The translations under genes and the position numbers were made by a program. 41,823 bases of DNA, from positions 1 to 41,823 of the forward strand of contig JANSYQ010000031.1 of the NCBI GenBank assembly GCA_024742305.1, given 5' to 3'. Positions 15,863-25,500 of the stretch are shown here, one piece after another. The first letter of the stretch is position 1, and every line of letters begins with the position of its first letter. The stretch is from a bacterium (lineage in GTDB: Bacteria > Bacteroidota > Bacteroidia > Flavobacteriales_D > Crocinitomicaceae). The notes below the pieces were generated by a model that was not told where the DNA came from, made no database searches, and saw only the letters and a program-made list of their open reading frames with translations.

Positions 15863-18342
15863 GCGGGGTCAACATCAATAATCGAGCGAATTGATTTATT
15901 GTTAGGAGCGCTAAAAAAGTCATCCATGATGAAAGCAATGCGCTCCTTTACTTTTTTATCATTAGCCTCACGTTCTATTTTCAACGTAATCTTCTTTAAG
16001 TACTGATTGTAGATTCTTTTCACCACGGGGAATTCTGGACCTAGCACGCGTTCTTTAAATGTAGCTTTCAAGCGTTTCGCTAGCTCTTCCGCAGCTCGAT
16101 TCAATTCATTTTCATTTCGATGTTTCAAGGTAATTTCAATCACTTTGAAGTACGGTGGATAGAAGTAATTCTTCCGTTCAATAATTTCTGCATCGTAAAA
16201 ACCAACAAAATCGTGGCGGGTCACTTTTTCAATCACCCAATGATCGGGGTCGCCTGTTTGAACTACCACTTTTCCTCTTTTGTCACGTCGCCCTGATCGA
16301 CCTGCAACCTGCGTCATGAGCTGGAAGGAACGCTCGTAAGCACGGAAGTTCGCTCGGTTCAGTAGCATGTCTGCATCTAAAATTCCCACCAAGTTGACGT
16401 TGTCAAAATCCAGTCCTTTCGTCACCATCTGCGTTCCGATAAGAATATCGATGTGTCCATTATCGAAGTCGTCAAGGATATTTGCGTAGGCATTTTTCGA
16501 ACGCGTTGTGTCTAAATCCAGTCGCTTTATGACCTTATCAGGAAAGAGTACAGCAAGTTCGTCTTCAATTTTTTCCGTTCCAAATCCAAGCATCTTCAAA
16601 CGATTACTTCCACAAGCTTTACATGAGCCAATGGGAGGAGTGGTATAACTGCAGTAATGACATTTTAGATTGTTACTGTGCTTATGATAGGTCAACGAAA
16701 CATCACAGTTGACGCATTTCGGTGTCCAATTGCAGACCTCACACATCCACATGGGCGTGTAACCCCGACGGTTTTGGAATAAAATGACTTGTTCCTCCAA
16801 ATTCAAGTGCTCACGGATATGCTCCATGAGGAAATTCGTGAAATGCGATTGCATGCTTTTTTGCTTCCTTTCCTTACGCACGTTGGCGATCAGTATTTCA
16901 GGAAGTAGATTGGCTCCAAAACGATCGGTCAATGAAACCAATGCAAATTTCCCCGATTTGGCATTGTGATAGCTTTCGATGGAAGGTGTTGCCGACCCTA
17001 GAACGATATTTGCCTTGTGGAGTTTACTCAATACGATGGCGCTGTCTCTCGCATTGTATCGAGGAGAGGGATCGTATTGCTTGAACGACGATTCGTGCTC
17101 TTCATCCACGATGATCAATCCCAAGTTACTGAAGGGAAGGAAAATCGAAGAACGCGCACCTAGAATGATGCGGAACTTGTTGGGGTCATTGTCTAAGACG
17201 TGGTTCCAAATTTCAACGCGCTCATTTTGATTGAATTTGGAGTGGTAGACACCCACTTGATCTCCAAAATAGGCAGATAGTCTCTGAATGAGCTGCGTGG
17301 TAAGAGCAATTTCCGGAAGTAAGAAAAGTACCTGTTTGCCTCGATCCAAGTGTTCCTGAATCAATTGAACGTAAATTTCTGTTTTCCCCGATCCCGTCAC
17401 ACCGTGAAGTAACACCACTTTTTCTTGATCAAACCCGGCTCTCGTTTCCTCTAAAGCAATCTTTTGTGGCTCCGAAAGTTCCTTGAAAGCACTGCCTTCG
17501 TATGGGTTCTCTTCCAAGCGAGAAACTTCCATCTTTTCCTGAAATAGAACACCTTGCTTTTCCAAAGTGTTTAAGGAGGATTGCGAAACGCCTTCTTCAA
17601 TGAGTGTTTTTCTAAGGACCACTTCTGAACCTTCGTTATCCACTTGAACATGGCGTAACACACTCAGTAGTGCATTTAACTGCTTTTCCTTGCTTTTAAC
17701 TCCGTCCAGCTCCGCGATAAATGCTTCCAAAAGTTCATCGTTACGGAAATCTTCTGTCAAGCCAACAAACATTTTCGTTTTTGGTACAAATTTTTCGTTG
17801 AGTTCTTCCAAGGAAAGAACTGCTTTTTTATCGATCAGTGCTTTGATTACCGGTTGAATGGTTTTAATGCCGACAATTTCCGAAATCTCTTTCAGGTCAA
17901 GAACCTCTCGAATCTCCAAGGCATCCAAAATATCCAATTCACGCTCAGTGAAGTATTTCGGGTCTTTGTTGAAATCGGGGTGAAGCACAATTTTGGTTTC
18001 ACTTGCCAGTTTAAAATTGGAGGGTAGAGCAGCGTTCATTACATCTCCAATGGGTGCCATGTAATATGAGGAAATCCACTTCCAAAAAGTATACTGGTTG
18101 GGATGAATGATGGGGCGCTCGTCCAAGATATATTCAATCAACTTGGCTTGATAATCTTCCGGTACGGTTTCATGAATGCGTGTCACGATGCCAGTAATCC
18201 GTTTTGAGCGACCAAAAGGAACCACCACACGAGCACCATTAAAAATGGCGTCGTTCATCTCAAACGGCACGCGATACGTGAATTCGTTATGAATTGGAAC
18301 CGGAAGAATGAGATCTACAAAAAGCGTTTTCCTTTCAGGCAT
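15859..18342 (-). CDS. priA: Primosomal protein N' (replication restart helicase PriA)
   Basis: PriA recognises stalled forks and D-loops, unwinds DNA 3'-5' and reloads the replicative helicase. The 827-residue protein contains an N-terminal 3'-DNA-binding domain ([12 protein letters not shown]-like start), Walker A GVTGSGKT (about 314-321), Walker B DEEH (about 410-413), a zinc module with paired CxxC motifs (CEVC, CVNC, CHYC, CKAC; about 535-580), [11 protein letters not shown], and [13 protein letters not shown] (motif VI). Length is normal for the phylum. TACCTTTA (complement of 18347-18354) lies 4 bp before the ATG, so there may be a near-leaderless promoter of its own despite the close lipoprotein gene upstream. 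It ends tail-to-tail with rpoD. Confidence 0.97.
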   Translation of the reverse strand: MPERKTLFVDLILPVPIHNEFTYRVPFEMNDAIFNGARVVVPFGRSKRITGIVTRIHETVPEDYQAKLIEYILDERPIIHPNQYTFWKWISSYYMAPIGDVMNAALPSNFKLASETKIVLHPDFNKDPKYFTERELDILDALEIREVLDLKEISEIVGIKTIQPVIKALIDKKAVLSLEELNEKFVPKTKMFVGLTEDFRNDELLEAFIAELDGVKSKEKQLNALLSVLRHVQVDNEGSEVVLRKTLIEEGVSQSSLNTLEKQGVLFQEKMEVSRLEENPYEGSAFKELSEPQKIALEETRAGFDQEKVVLLHGVTGSGKTEIYVQLIQEHLDRGKQVLFLLPEIALTTQLIQRLSAYFGDQVGVYHSKFNQNERVEIWNHVLDNDPNKFRIILGARSSIFLPFSNLGLIIVDEEHESSFKQYDPSPRYNARDSAIVLSKLHKANIVLGSATPSIESYHNAKSGKFALVSLTDRFGANLLPEILIANVRKERKQKSMQSHFTNFLMEHIREHLNLEEQVILFQNRRGYTPMWMCEVCNWTPKCVNCDVSLTYHKHSNNLKCHYCSYTTPPIGSCKACGSNRLKMLGFGTEKIEDELAVLFPDKVIKRLDLDTTRSKNAYANILDDFDNGHIDILIGTQMVTKGLDFDNVNLVGILDADMLLNRANFRAYERSFQLMTQVAGRSGRRDKRGKVVVQTGDPDHWVIEKVTRHDFVGFYDAEIIERKNYFYPPYFKVIEITLKHRNENELNRAAEELAKRLKATFKERVLGPEFPVVKRIYNQYLKKITLKIEREANDKKVKERIAFIMDDFFSAPNNKSIRSIIDVDPA

Positions 18343-18346
18343 GCGC

Positions 18347-18354
18347 TAAAGGTA
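18347..18354 (-). promoter_or_regulatory. Candidate -7 box immediately before priA
   Basis: TACCTTTA on the minus strand matches TAnnTTTG at 7 of 8 positions and lies in the 25-bp gap between the DUF4249-like gene and priA, 4 bp from the priA ATG. No -33 element was identified. Confidence 0.35.
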
Positions 18355-18367
18355 GAAATTGAATAAA

Positions 18368-19504
18368 TCAGTTGCAAGCCCAAGATTCGCCTTGTACAAT
18401 ATCAAGTGGTTGTTGACTGCAGAATGAATGCGCTCCTGTAATGGGACCCATGCACAACTCCATGGTGGAAATTCGGTCGATGCAACGAAAACTTTGGTTC
18501 GTATTCACCATTGGATGGTGCACGGTATGCGTATATCTAGAGGAGAATAGACCAATGGCCGGGTGATCATTCGTAGCCGTTAAATTGGTGAACTCAGGCT
18601 TGTTTTGCGTTATTGAAGAATTGGGTTTGTTCACCAAAATGTAGGTATATAAATCTTCTGAACCTCCCGTTATTTTCACCGTGAGTCCTTCAATGTTTCT
18701 GCGCATAACATCCAAAACTTCTCCCTCGCATGCTTGATTGATTAATTGATAAAAAGATTCCCCTTTTCCATTAAAAACAACTGGACCACCGTTGTCAATA
18801 GGAATTTCACCCCATTTCCACTTAATCTGATTCGTAAAGGAGTCTGTATTGGTGTAATTCTGAATATCAATAAGCAGGCTAGCGTTGACCACTTTCGCGT
18901 TTCCGGTATTTACGTACATAATAGTGGGACGATATTCTCCTGTGATATTATTGTCTTCCGCGAATTTGAATTGAAAGTGCGGTGCATCTGTAGAGGTAGA
19001 GATTCCGCTTACTATTTGTGTGGATCCAAATACTTCGAATGCGGATGAGGTTCCTGCATCAATGGTGATGTGCAAATGATACGTCGCTTGAGCATTCAAA
19101 GGTTCATAATTGGGGTTGCCGCTGTCATCTTTGCTTCTTGAGTAGAAAGCATAGACTTTTTGTTCAGGCGCATAGAAAATTCCATTCGTTTCTTTGGTGT
19201 CGACCAAAGTGTCGAATAAGGTCCATGATCGTCCGGCACTACCATTGGCGAGTTCTTCCGTGATGACCACATGAATATTCTCGAAATAGTTCGAATCAGG
19301 AATTTTTGATATCTCTAGGGCATTGCCGGGTCCAACAAATGCGCGGGTTATTTTAATGAAGTGTACGGAATCTGCTTGATCGAGTAAGCCATATACGACG
19401 GCGGTTTCCTTGAAGTCACCAATAACATCTACCTCTTCGTTGCATGCGCTGAGGGAAAGGAGTAGGAGAACTAAAGAAACGAGTATAGTGAAGCAGCTTT
19501 TCAT
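18368..19504 (-). CDS. DUF4249-like lipoprotein (paralogue 1)
   Basis: This 378-residue exported lipoprotein has a signal peptide with a lipobox ending LSLSAC (Cys21). It probably belongs to DUF4249, a Bacteroidota family of unknown function. The mature part opens with a conserved block (ETAVVYGLLDQADSVHFIKI, then RAFVGPGNALEIS) typical of beta-sandwich surface lipoproteins. The C-terminus carries four cysteines (RCIDR, ELC, HSFC, SWACN-stop) that could form disulfides. The next gene upstream is a clear paralogue with the same blocks, lipobox and last residues, so the pair is a tandem duplication. Members often sit beside TonB receptors, but none adjoins these. Function unknown. Confidence 0.8.
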   Translation of the reverse strand: MKSCFTILVSLVLLLLSLSACNEEVDVIGDFKETAVVYGLLDQADSVHFIKITRAFVGPGNALEISKIPDSNYFENIHVVITEELANGSAGRSWTLFDTLVDTKETNGIFYAPEQKVYAFYSRSKDDSGNPNYEPLNAQATYHLHITIDAGTSSAFEVFGSTQIVSGISTSTDAPHFQFKFAEDNNITGEYRPTIMYVNTGNAKVVNASLLIDIQNYTNTDSFTNQIKWKWGEIPIDNGGPVVFNGKGESFYQLINQACEGEVLDVMRRNIEGLTVKITGGSEDLYTYILVNKPNSSITQNKPEFTNLTATNDHPAIGLFSSRYTHTVHHPMVNTNQSFRCIDRISTMELCMGPITGAHSFCSQQPLDIVQGESWACN

Positions 19505-19620
19505 GTGAGTAACGATTTCTACTAAGGTAGCTTTTGTCCAAAGAAATGGACATACCGTTTACTCGACTGTTTCCGCAACAGACTCAATTACATTAAAAAT
19601 AAACGAGAATTCTGACCTTC

Positions 19621-20766
19621 TTAGTTACAAGCCCAAGGTTGACCTTGAACGATATCCAAAGGCTGCTGGCTACAGAAAAGATATTGTCCCGTGATAGGTC
19701 CGATGCACAATTCCATAGTTGAGTTACGGTCCATACATCGTGTGTTCTGGTTGAAACTCACCATTGGGTGATACACGCGGTGTGTGTAACGGGAAGAGAA
19801 CAATCCAAGAACAGGATGCTCATTAGTCGCCGTTAAGTTTGTATACGTTGGCTTGTTTTGCGCCAATGACGAACTCGGCTGATTCACTAAGATGTAGTTG
19901 TACAACTCTTCTGAACCACCTACAACTTCTACTGTGATACCTTCTAGGTTGCGACGTGTTACCGCTGGATTTCCACTAGCACATACGCTTGCAATCAAAT
20001 CATAGAAAGACTCACCTTGCGCATTGAAATTGGTCGTAGGTCCGGTTCCAGTTGGCACCTCTCCCCATGTCCAATTGATACGTTGCATCGTAGAATCTGT
20101 TCCTACAAACTCCTTTATATCGATCAGTAATTTTGTGTTTACAATCTCAGAATTCCCGTGTGTCACGAACATCGGTGCTGAAACGTATTGCCCCGTTGTT
20201 ACTGAGTTTTCTGCAAATCTAAATTGGTAATTCACACCGTCTGTTGATGTGGAAATGCCAGAAACGATTTCTGTTGATCCAAATACTTCAAACTCCGAAG
20301 AAGTTCCTTCGTTAATCAAAATGCGTAAGTTGTAAGTTGCATTGGCACTTAGCGGTGCATTCGTTGGGTTGTCGCTGTTGTCTTTACTTCGCGAGTACAT
20401 CGCGTAAACAATTTGCTCCGGCGCATAGAAAACTCCGTTGGTTTCTTTTGTGTCTACCAAAGTATCGAACAAAGTCCACGTTCTTCCAGTAACTCCTCCT
20501 GAAAACTGCTCGGTAATAGTCGCCGATACACTTTGAAAGTAGTTGGAATCCGGAATTTGAGAAATCTCTAATGAGTTTCCGGGCCCGATGAAGGCTCTCG
20601 TAATTTTGATGAGGTGAACAGAGTCCGATTGGTCCAATAAACCGTAAACGACAGCTGTTTCTTGGAAATTACCCGAAACGGTAATGTCCTCATTACATGA
20701 ATTGAATCCGAAAACCACCAGAACAGCGGCTGTAAGAAGTAAGAGAGTTTGTTTCATTTTGTTCAT
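19621..20766 (-). CDS. DUF4249-like lipoprotein (paralogue 2)
   Basis: This is a tandem paralogue of the preceding lipoprotein, sharing ETAVVYGLLDQ.DSVH.IKITRAF, GPGN, the internal KETNG.FYAPEQ block and the C-terminal four-cysteine tail ending in WACN. From ATG 20766 it has 381 residues (MNKMKQTLLLL, lipobox FGFNSC). The frame is open further upstream to 20817. I reject that longer start because a perfect -7 box (20778-20785) lies inside it and because the signal peptide begins at 20766 or 20757. A 116-bp gap separates it from paralogue 1. It is predicted to be attached to the outer membrane by its lipid; function unknown. Confidence 0.82.
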   Translation of the reverse strand: MNKMKQTLLLLTAAVLVVFGFNSCNEDITVSGNFQETAVVYGLLDQSDSVHLIKITRAFIGPGNSLEISQIPDSNYFQSVSATITEQFSGGVTGRTWTLFDTLVDTKETNGVFYAPEQIVYAMYSRSKDNSDNPTNAPLSANATYNLRILINEGTSSEFEVFGSTEIVSGISTSTDGVNYQFRFAENSVTTGQYVSAPMFVTHGNSEIVNTKLLIDIKEFVGTDSTMQRINWTWGEVPTGTGPTTNFNAQGESFYDLIASVCASGNPAVTRRNLEGITVEVVGGSEELYNYILVNQPSSSLAQNKPTYTNLTATNEHPVLGLFSSRYTHRVYHPMVSFNQNTRCMDRNSTMELCIGPITGQYLFCSQQPLDIVQGQPWACN

Positions 20767-20777
20767 AAGAGTAGCGC

Positions 20778-20785
20778 CAAAGTTA
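20778..20785 (-). promoter_or_regulatory. -7 box of DUF4249-like paralogue 2
   Basis: TAACTTTG, the complement of 20778-20785, is a perfect TAnnTTTG box 11 bp upstream of ATG 20766, giving a very short leader. It supports the start choice for this gene. No well-spaced TTTG -33 element is visible. Confidence 0.45.
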
Positions 20786-20845
20786 CGAAAAAGAAGTGGA
20801 TAGATTTTCCCGTTCAATCAATCAGTATTGTCGTTGAATCAATGG

Positions 20846-21913
20846 TTAGTCTTTCACTTTGTTGAGCCCCATGGTTCGAAGCATCCAGTTCGGTAGATGT
20901 TTCCCCGGTTTACGGTTCTTTAGGTGGATGTACCAGCCAAGTTTTTTCATAATCGGCACCTTGTGTGTCTCCACAAATTCGATCCAAGTTCCATCCGGAT
21001 CTTCTACATACGAGAAGCGCCCACCGGCCTCTCCCATATCGAAAGTATCAGAACTATCTACGGTAAATGGAAATCCTTTCGCTTCGCACTCTTTTTGTAG
21101 GGCATCCATTCCTTGAACATCAAAACATAGGTGAATGAAGCCCCAGTCCCCCCAATAACGATTGGCAAAAATGGATTGCGTATCGTCTCTGTCAAGCGCC
21201 TGTACCAATTCAATTTGAGATGGACCTAACAACCTTGCAAACGGACCTCGTCGGTCTTTTTTGTGCGTTAACAGCACACGACGTACTTTTTTATCTCCTG
21301 CAGGAAGTCCTTTTAAATCATCAAATACGCCTGTTTCGTCGTACACAACCGTCTCGTACTCCAAGATGTCTTGATACAACGCTAGTGCCTTTTCTATGTC
21401 ACTAACGCCAATCATAGTTCCAGCGGCTCCACCACATTTCGAGGCGTGTCCGGTATTTTGAAACCATCCTTTTCCTTCTACAATGTTGAAAATATTCCCG
21501 TTTGGATCTTTTGTAAAGAACGATTGCTCTCCGTTGGGAGCTGTTTGCAATTCACCGAGAATTTCAGCTCCATTCTCTTGAAAATATTTGAAACTCGCAG
21601 CAACGTCGCGCGATTTAATTCGACACGCATACAATCCGTAATCGCCTAATTGGATATCAAATGTGGCTTTTTCCGTTGGACGTGAAGTAAATTGCCAAAT
21701 TTCAAATCCGCCACCACCGTCCATGCTGAGTGCAAGCGTGGCTGTTCTTGAGTGCACATCTCCACCGGTATAGCGTGTCATTAATGGTGCATCTGCTGCT
21801 TCTTCAAAAACACGCACATTAACGCCAAAAAACTTACGGTACCATTTCCAAACTTCTTGTACGTTGGGAACTCCGATTCCCATTTGCTGAATTCCACAGA
21901 TGATTTTTTCCAT
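20846..21913 (-). CDS. Two-domain VOC (glyoxalase/bleomycin-resistance fold) protein
   Basis: This 355-residue protein has two VOC modules: about residues 1-140 (MGIGVPNVQEVWKWYRKFFG... and FFTKDPNGNIFNIVEG) and about 160-325 (MIGVSDIEKALALYQDIL... and FSYVEDPDGTWIEFVE). Paired VOC domains bind a metal ion in isomerases, dioxygenases and epimerases. Each domain has the usual terminal Glu position, but I cannot name a substrate. ATG 21913 is preferred over an in-frame TTG at 21934 because the sequence between them is the arm of a perfect palindrome. It follows the patatin gene on the same strand after 33 bp, a gap that contains a -7 box overlapped by the palindrome, so it is probably separately regulated. 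Confidence 0.85.
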   Translation of the reverse strand: MEKIICGIQQMGIGVPNVQEVWKWYRKFFGVNVRVFEEAADAPLMTRYTGGDVHSRTATLALSMDGGGGFEIWQFTSRPTEKATFDIQLGDYGLYACRIKSRDVAASFKYFQENGAEILGELQTAPNGEQSFFTKDPNGNIFNIVEGKGWFQNTGHASKCGGAAGTMIGVSDIEKALALYQDILEYETVVYDETGVFDDLKGLPAGDKKVRRVLLTHKKDRRGPFARLLGPSQIELVQALDRDDTQSIFANRYWGDWGFIHLCFDVQGMDALQKECEAKGFPFTVDSSDTFDMGEAGGRFSYVEDPDGTWIEFVETHKVPIMKKLGWYIHLKNRKPGKHLPNWMLRTMGLNKVKD

Positions 21914-21939
21914 TGCTAACTTTTGAGTTAGCAAATATA
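21913..21939 (-). promoter_or_regulatory. Operator-like palindrome overlapping the VOC gene -7 box
   Basis: TTGCTAAC (21913-21920), a 6-bp spacer and GTTAGCAA (21927-21934) form a perfect 8-bp inverted repeat directly before the VOC ATG. The outer arm shares bases with a perfect minus-strand -7 box TATATTTG (complement of 21932-21939). A dimeric repressor bound here would cover the start of transcription. It could instead act as an RNA hairpin in the leader. No T-run follows, so it is not a terminator. Confidence 0.6.
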
Positions 21940-21946
21940 CAGTTCC

Positions 21947-24238
21947 TTAGCGAATCGCACGCTCGTTGAAGAGCACATATCCCATGCTAAACTGGAAAGA
22001 AAAGGGCGTTTCTTGTTGTGGAAAATAGTTGGTTGTAAAACGAATTGGGCCAATGAAACTGTGGAATATTGCCGAAGCCGACGCCATGAGTGTAGAATTA
22101 TCCAAACTGCTGACTAGCTCCTGTTTTCCGTCCGCATCCACTCGTAATTGCGTAAAGGGTTGATAGAAATAGGCGTCCAATCGCAGGTCGATAACTTTCT
22201 TGATGGTAAATACAGTATTGGCGCCAACGGCTGCAAATTGCGGAGAACGATACTCGGGCAAGAAATAGGTCTTGGCATCTGGTACCAAAGAAAATTCAGT
22301 CAGCGCAAGGAGTGATGCAGTATAGTTCGCAAAAACGGTTTGACTATTCGAAACCAATTGGCCGTGCACGCCAAAATGAAAGAAAGGCTCATCTACGATG
22401 AACGATTGAAAGTCCAAGCGCATGTTGATCCACTCGTGATAACCTTCAATATCAAACGGTAGAATAGAGGTAGAGCCCGATAAGGTACGTTCCTTACCAT
22501 TAACGTATCGAAACTCGAAATTGAAGAAGTTCCCTGAAGACGCAAATTGTTTTCTGTTCAAGGTATTATGCGTCAATTTGAAATACGCTGAGTAGCCATC
22601 AAAATTAGTAATGTCGGCAGTGTCTGCACTTGTGAAGTCTTCAATTTGGTAGTAATTGTCATCCAAGCGAAACATCCGCATCCCAGCCGTGGCTTTGATA
22701 GTGTTACTAACCGGAATGCTTGCGTTTCCGCCGAGGTAGATTTCGTTTTGCACCAAAAAGGATGGCTTGGATTCCTCAAAGAATGTGGCAAAGCTTCGGA
22801 AGTAGTCCCAGCGATTGAGTACAAAGTACCCGGTGATTGCAGTAGGGAATACTGCCGGAAGATCTACGGTGGATTGTGCTTTTGCCGAACCATAAAACTT
22901 ACCGAAATAGGTTTCCACCTTTGTTCTCGTGCTGATTTTACCAATGGATTGAAAAGTCAGGCCCGCATATCCAGTGTTCACTGGTCTCGATGAAATATGT
23001 CCGCCGATATCTAGCTTAAAATCTCGCGCCTTGTGCACGTTCAAACTCATTTTGTAGGTCGTATCTGAGTTTTTAGAAAGTGTGGGGTATAAGAAGTCAA
23101 TCTGTGGTGCAGCGTACAATCGGTAGTAACGCTTTTCCAATTGACTTTGATCCAAAACTTCATTTTTTCTCGGGCGAATCATCGTTCGTTGTGCGAACCC
23201 CACTCGTTTGTTCTCAAATTGACTTTGAACTTCGGATATCTTGAGGTCTATCACTTCATCTCGGAAGGCTGTGCGCCGCTCTTGGATGCTATCCGCGTTG
23301 GATTCCTTTGAAACATAAATTCGAATAGAGTCTATGTAAGCAATCGTGGCATCGTATCCACTTTGTATTGCCTCTCGCGCGCTTTTCTCATCAAATGCAA
23401 AGGAGGATACATCCGTTTGCGGTTCAATGATTATGCCTTGTTCGCACGGCAACTCAAATTTAGTATGGCTCACCAACATGTTCGTTACCTGACCAATGAG
23501 ATCGTCCTCCGTTGGAGGGTCAGCGTTGTAAGAAACATTACTTCCGATGATGAAATCAGGGTTGAAATCGGTGTACATCACATCAGCGGGGAAGTTGTTG
23601 TACAAACCGCCATCAAACAACAAAATGTCGTCTACTCGAATAGGGAAGAAGTAAAACGGATAGGTCATGGAGGCACGAACGGCAGCATTCAAATCTCCAT
23701 CTTCAAAGACTACCGGACTTTTCATTTGAATGTCAGATGCGACACATCGGAACGGCACAAATAGTTCGTCGAAGTTTTTGTTGTGAGACGCTGAAACACT
23801 TCCAAGCAAGCGCATCATTTCGAAGTCTAAATACGCTGAAGATGTAAAGTTTGTTGGTAATGAACGCTTCAGTAAACTATCTTTCGAAAAAGACAAACTA
23901 ACCATCCCCGCATGAGACTCTTCCTCGCGAAGCAAGAAGCGATCCTTACTAGGAAGATCACCATTCGCCATCATTTCGAAGTTTTCATTCACAACAATGG
24001 CTTCTATTTCTGAAGGACTGTAACCGGCTGCGTAAAGACTTCCCACCAAAGCTCCAGCCGAAGTTCCAGTAATATAGTCTATGGGAATATTTTTTTCTTC
24101 AAGTGCCTTTAAAACACCAATGTGGGCCAATCCCGTAGCACCACCGCCACTTAATACTACACCCACCTTTTCCTGAGCCAACGAGGTAGTGGTCAGTAGA
24201 AAAGATAGAATCACTAGGTGTAGCTTGTTTGCGCCCAA
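21947..24238 (-). CDS. Patatin-like phospholipase with C-terminal outer-membrane barrel
   Basis: This 763-residue protein has a signal peptide (ending SLAQ, about residue 22). The patatin domain shows the oxyanion loop SGGGATGLAHIG, nucleophile GTSAG (Ser60) and the dyad Asp in DGG (Asp209). A linker/POTRA-like segment (about 310-370) follows, then an alternating beta pattern to the end (about 375-763) typical of a BamA/Omp85-type barrel. The barrel anchors the lipase in the outer membrane. The design resembles PlpD/type Vd proteins, although Bacteroidota versions form their own group. The likely activity is hydrolysis of phospholipid acyl chains. It is divergent from the RNA methyltransferase gene (48 bp apart). 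VOC follows it on the same strand. Confidence 0.93.
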   Translation of the reverse strand: MGANKLHLVILSFLLTTTSLAQEKVGVVLSGGGATGLAHIGVLKALEEKNIPIDYITGTSAGALVGSLYAAGYSPSEIEAIVVNENFEMMANGDLPSKDRFLLREEESHAGMVSLSFSKDSLLKRSLPTNFTSSAYLDFEMMRLLGSVSASHNKNFDELFVPFRCVASDIQMKSPVVFEDGDLNAAVRASMTYPFYFFPIRVDDILLFDGGLYNNFPADVMYTDFNPDFIIGSNVSYNADPPTEDDLIGQVTNMLVSHTKFELPCEQGIIIEPQTDVSSFAFDEKSAREAIQSGYDATIAYIDSIRIYVSKESNADSIQERRTAFRDEVIDLKISEVQSQFENKRVGFAQRTMIRPRKNEVLDQSQLEKRYYRLYAAPQIDFLYPTLSKNSDTTYKMSLNVHKARDFKLDIGGHISSRPVNTGYAGLTFQSIGKISTRTKVETYFGKFYGSAKAQSTVDLPAVFPTAITGYFVLNRWDYFRSFATFFEESKPSFLVQNEIYLGGNASIPVSNTIKATAGMRMFRLDDNYYQIEDFTSADTADITNFDGYSAYFKLTHNTLNRKQFASSGNFFNFEFRYVNGKERTLSGSTSILPFDIEGYHEWINMRLDFQSFIVDEPFFHFGVHGQLVSNSQTVFANYTASLLALTEFSLVPDAKTYFLPEYRSPQFAAVGANTVFTIKKVIDLRLDAYFYQPFTQLRVDADGKQELVSSLDNSTLMASASAIFHSFIGPIRFTTNYFPQQETPFSFQFSMGYVLFNERAIR

Positions 24239-24286
24239 TTTCGTTCTTTTGTACGAAAATACGGATATTCCGAGAAAAGGTTTGGT

Positions 24287-25468
24287 ATGAAGGAAGTGAG
24301 CGACTCAGATAAGTTATTGGTAATTACCTTGAAAACGTTTTATGGTTTCGAGGACGTTTTGAAGGAAGAACTTGCTGAGCTTGGCTTTCCGAATGCACAA
24401 AAATTAAATCGTGCGGTACAAGTTACCGGTAGTTGGCGCGATGTCTACTTTCTGAATGTACATCTTCGATGTGCCCTTTCTGTATTGGTGGAGGTGAAGA
24501 AGTTTCGCATTCGAAATGAGGACGATTTGTACACACAAGCCATGAAAATCGATTGGACGAAGTACTTCGATGTTCGTAAAACATTTGCCGTGAAAGGTGC
24601 TGTTTATTCGGACTTCTTTAAGCATTCTCAGTATCCTTTTCTCTTGGTGAAAGATGCCATTGTAGATACTTTCCGAAAGAAGATCAATGAACGTCCGGAC
24701 GTAAATACGAAGAAGCCACAAGTAATGTTCGACGTCTACATCAACAACAAGGAGGTCACTATTTCATTGAATACTTCTGGTGCTCCGTTGTTTCAACGTG
24801 GATACCGAGATGAGACAGGAATAGCGCCTATGAATGAAGTTGCAGCTGCAGGACTCATTCGAATGTCGGGATGGGACAAAAAATCTGCATTTGTGGATCC
24901 ATTTTGTGGTTCCGGTACTTTTTTGATTGAAGCGGCGCTGATGGCAGCGAACTTGCCAGCAACCTTGGAACGACATCACTACGCTTTTAAAAACTTCGCG
25001 AATTTTGATGCAGACGTGTGGGACGAAATTCAAGATGCTATTCCTAAGCGGATTACAGAGCTTCCATGCCTTATTGTTGGGTCGGATAAAAATGCCGAGA
25101 TGGTGATGAAGGCACGAAGAAACCTACGCAGATTGCCTGTTGGTCGCTTTGTAAAAGTCAATGCAGACAGTTTTCAAGAGTCGAAAAAGCCAGCCGAATC
25201 GGGAGTAATGATTACCAATCCACCATACGGAGAGCGGATGGGTGATGAAATTGAAGAGTTGTACGAACAGTTGGGTGATTGGATGAAAACAGAGATGCAA
25301 GGATTCAATTGCTGGATTGTTTCATCGAATTTGGAAGCGTTCAAATTTGTTGGATTGCGACCCGACCAAAGGGTAAAAGTATTCAATGGTAGCTTGGAAT
25401 GTTCCTTTCGAAAATATGAGATTTACTCCGGTTCGAAGAAGGGGAAATACATGACCGAGAGCGAATAA
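24287..25468 (+). CDS. THUMP-domain class I SAM-dependent RNA methyltransferase (RlmL N-terminal-half family)
   Basis: This 393-residue cytoplasmic enzyme has an N-terminal ferredoxin-like/THUMP region (about 10-165) that binds RNA, then a Rossmann methyltransferase domain. The SAM-binding motif is FVDPFCGSGTFLIEAALMA, and the catalytic motif IV is TNPPYGER (about 308-315), typical of base-amine methylation. It corresponds to the N-terminal half of E. coli RlmL, which makes m2G2445 in 23S rRNA; the RlmK half is absent. A gene for an FHA-like membrane protein follows after 32 bp on the same strand, probably in one transcript. Specificity for G2445 is inferred from the family. Confidence 0.92.
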   Translation: MKEVSDSDKLLVITLKTFYGFEDVLKEELAELGFPNAQKLNRAVQVTGSWRDVYFLNVHLRCALSVLVEVKKFRIRNEDDLYTQAMKIDWTKYFDVRKTFAVKGAVYSDFFKHSQYPFLLVKDAIVDTFRKKINERPDVNTKKPQVMFDVYINNKEVTISLNTSGAPLFQRGYRDETGIAPMNEVAAAGLIRMSGWDKKSAFVDPFCGSGTFLIEAALMAANLPATLERHHYAFKNFANFDADVWDEIQDAIPKRITELPCLIVGSDKNAEMVMKARRNLRRLPVGRFVKVNADSFQESKKPAESGVMITNPPYGERMGDEIEELYEQLGDWMKTEMQGFNCWIVSSNLEAFKFVGLRPDQRVKVFNGSLECSFRKYEIYSGSKKGKYMTESE

Positions 25469-25500
25469 TTCCCTATCTTGCCGCCTCAAAGCTGATTGAG

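Noticed and set aside
20767-20817. Longer N-terminus for DUF4249-like paralogue 2
   Set aside because: The extra codons contain a perfect -7 box and precede the signal peptide; paralogue 1 has no such extension.
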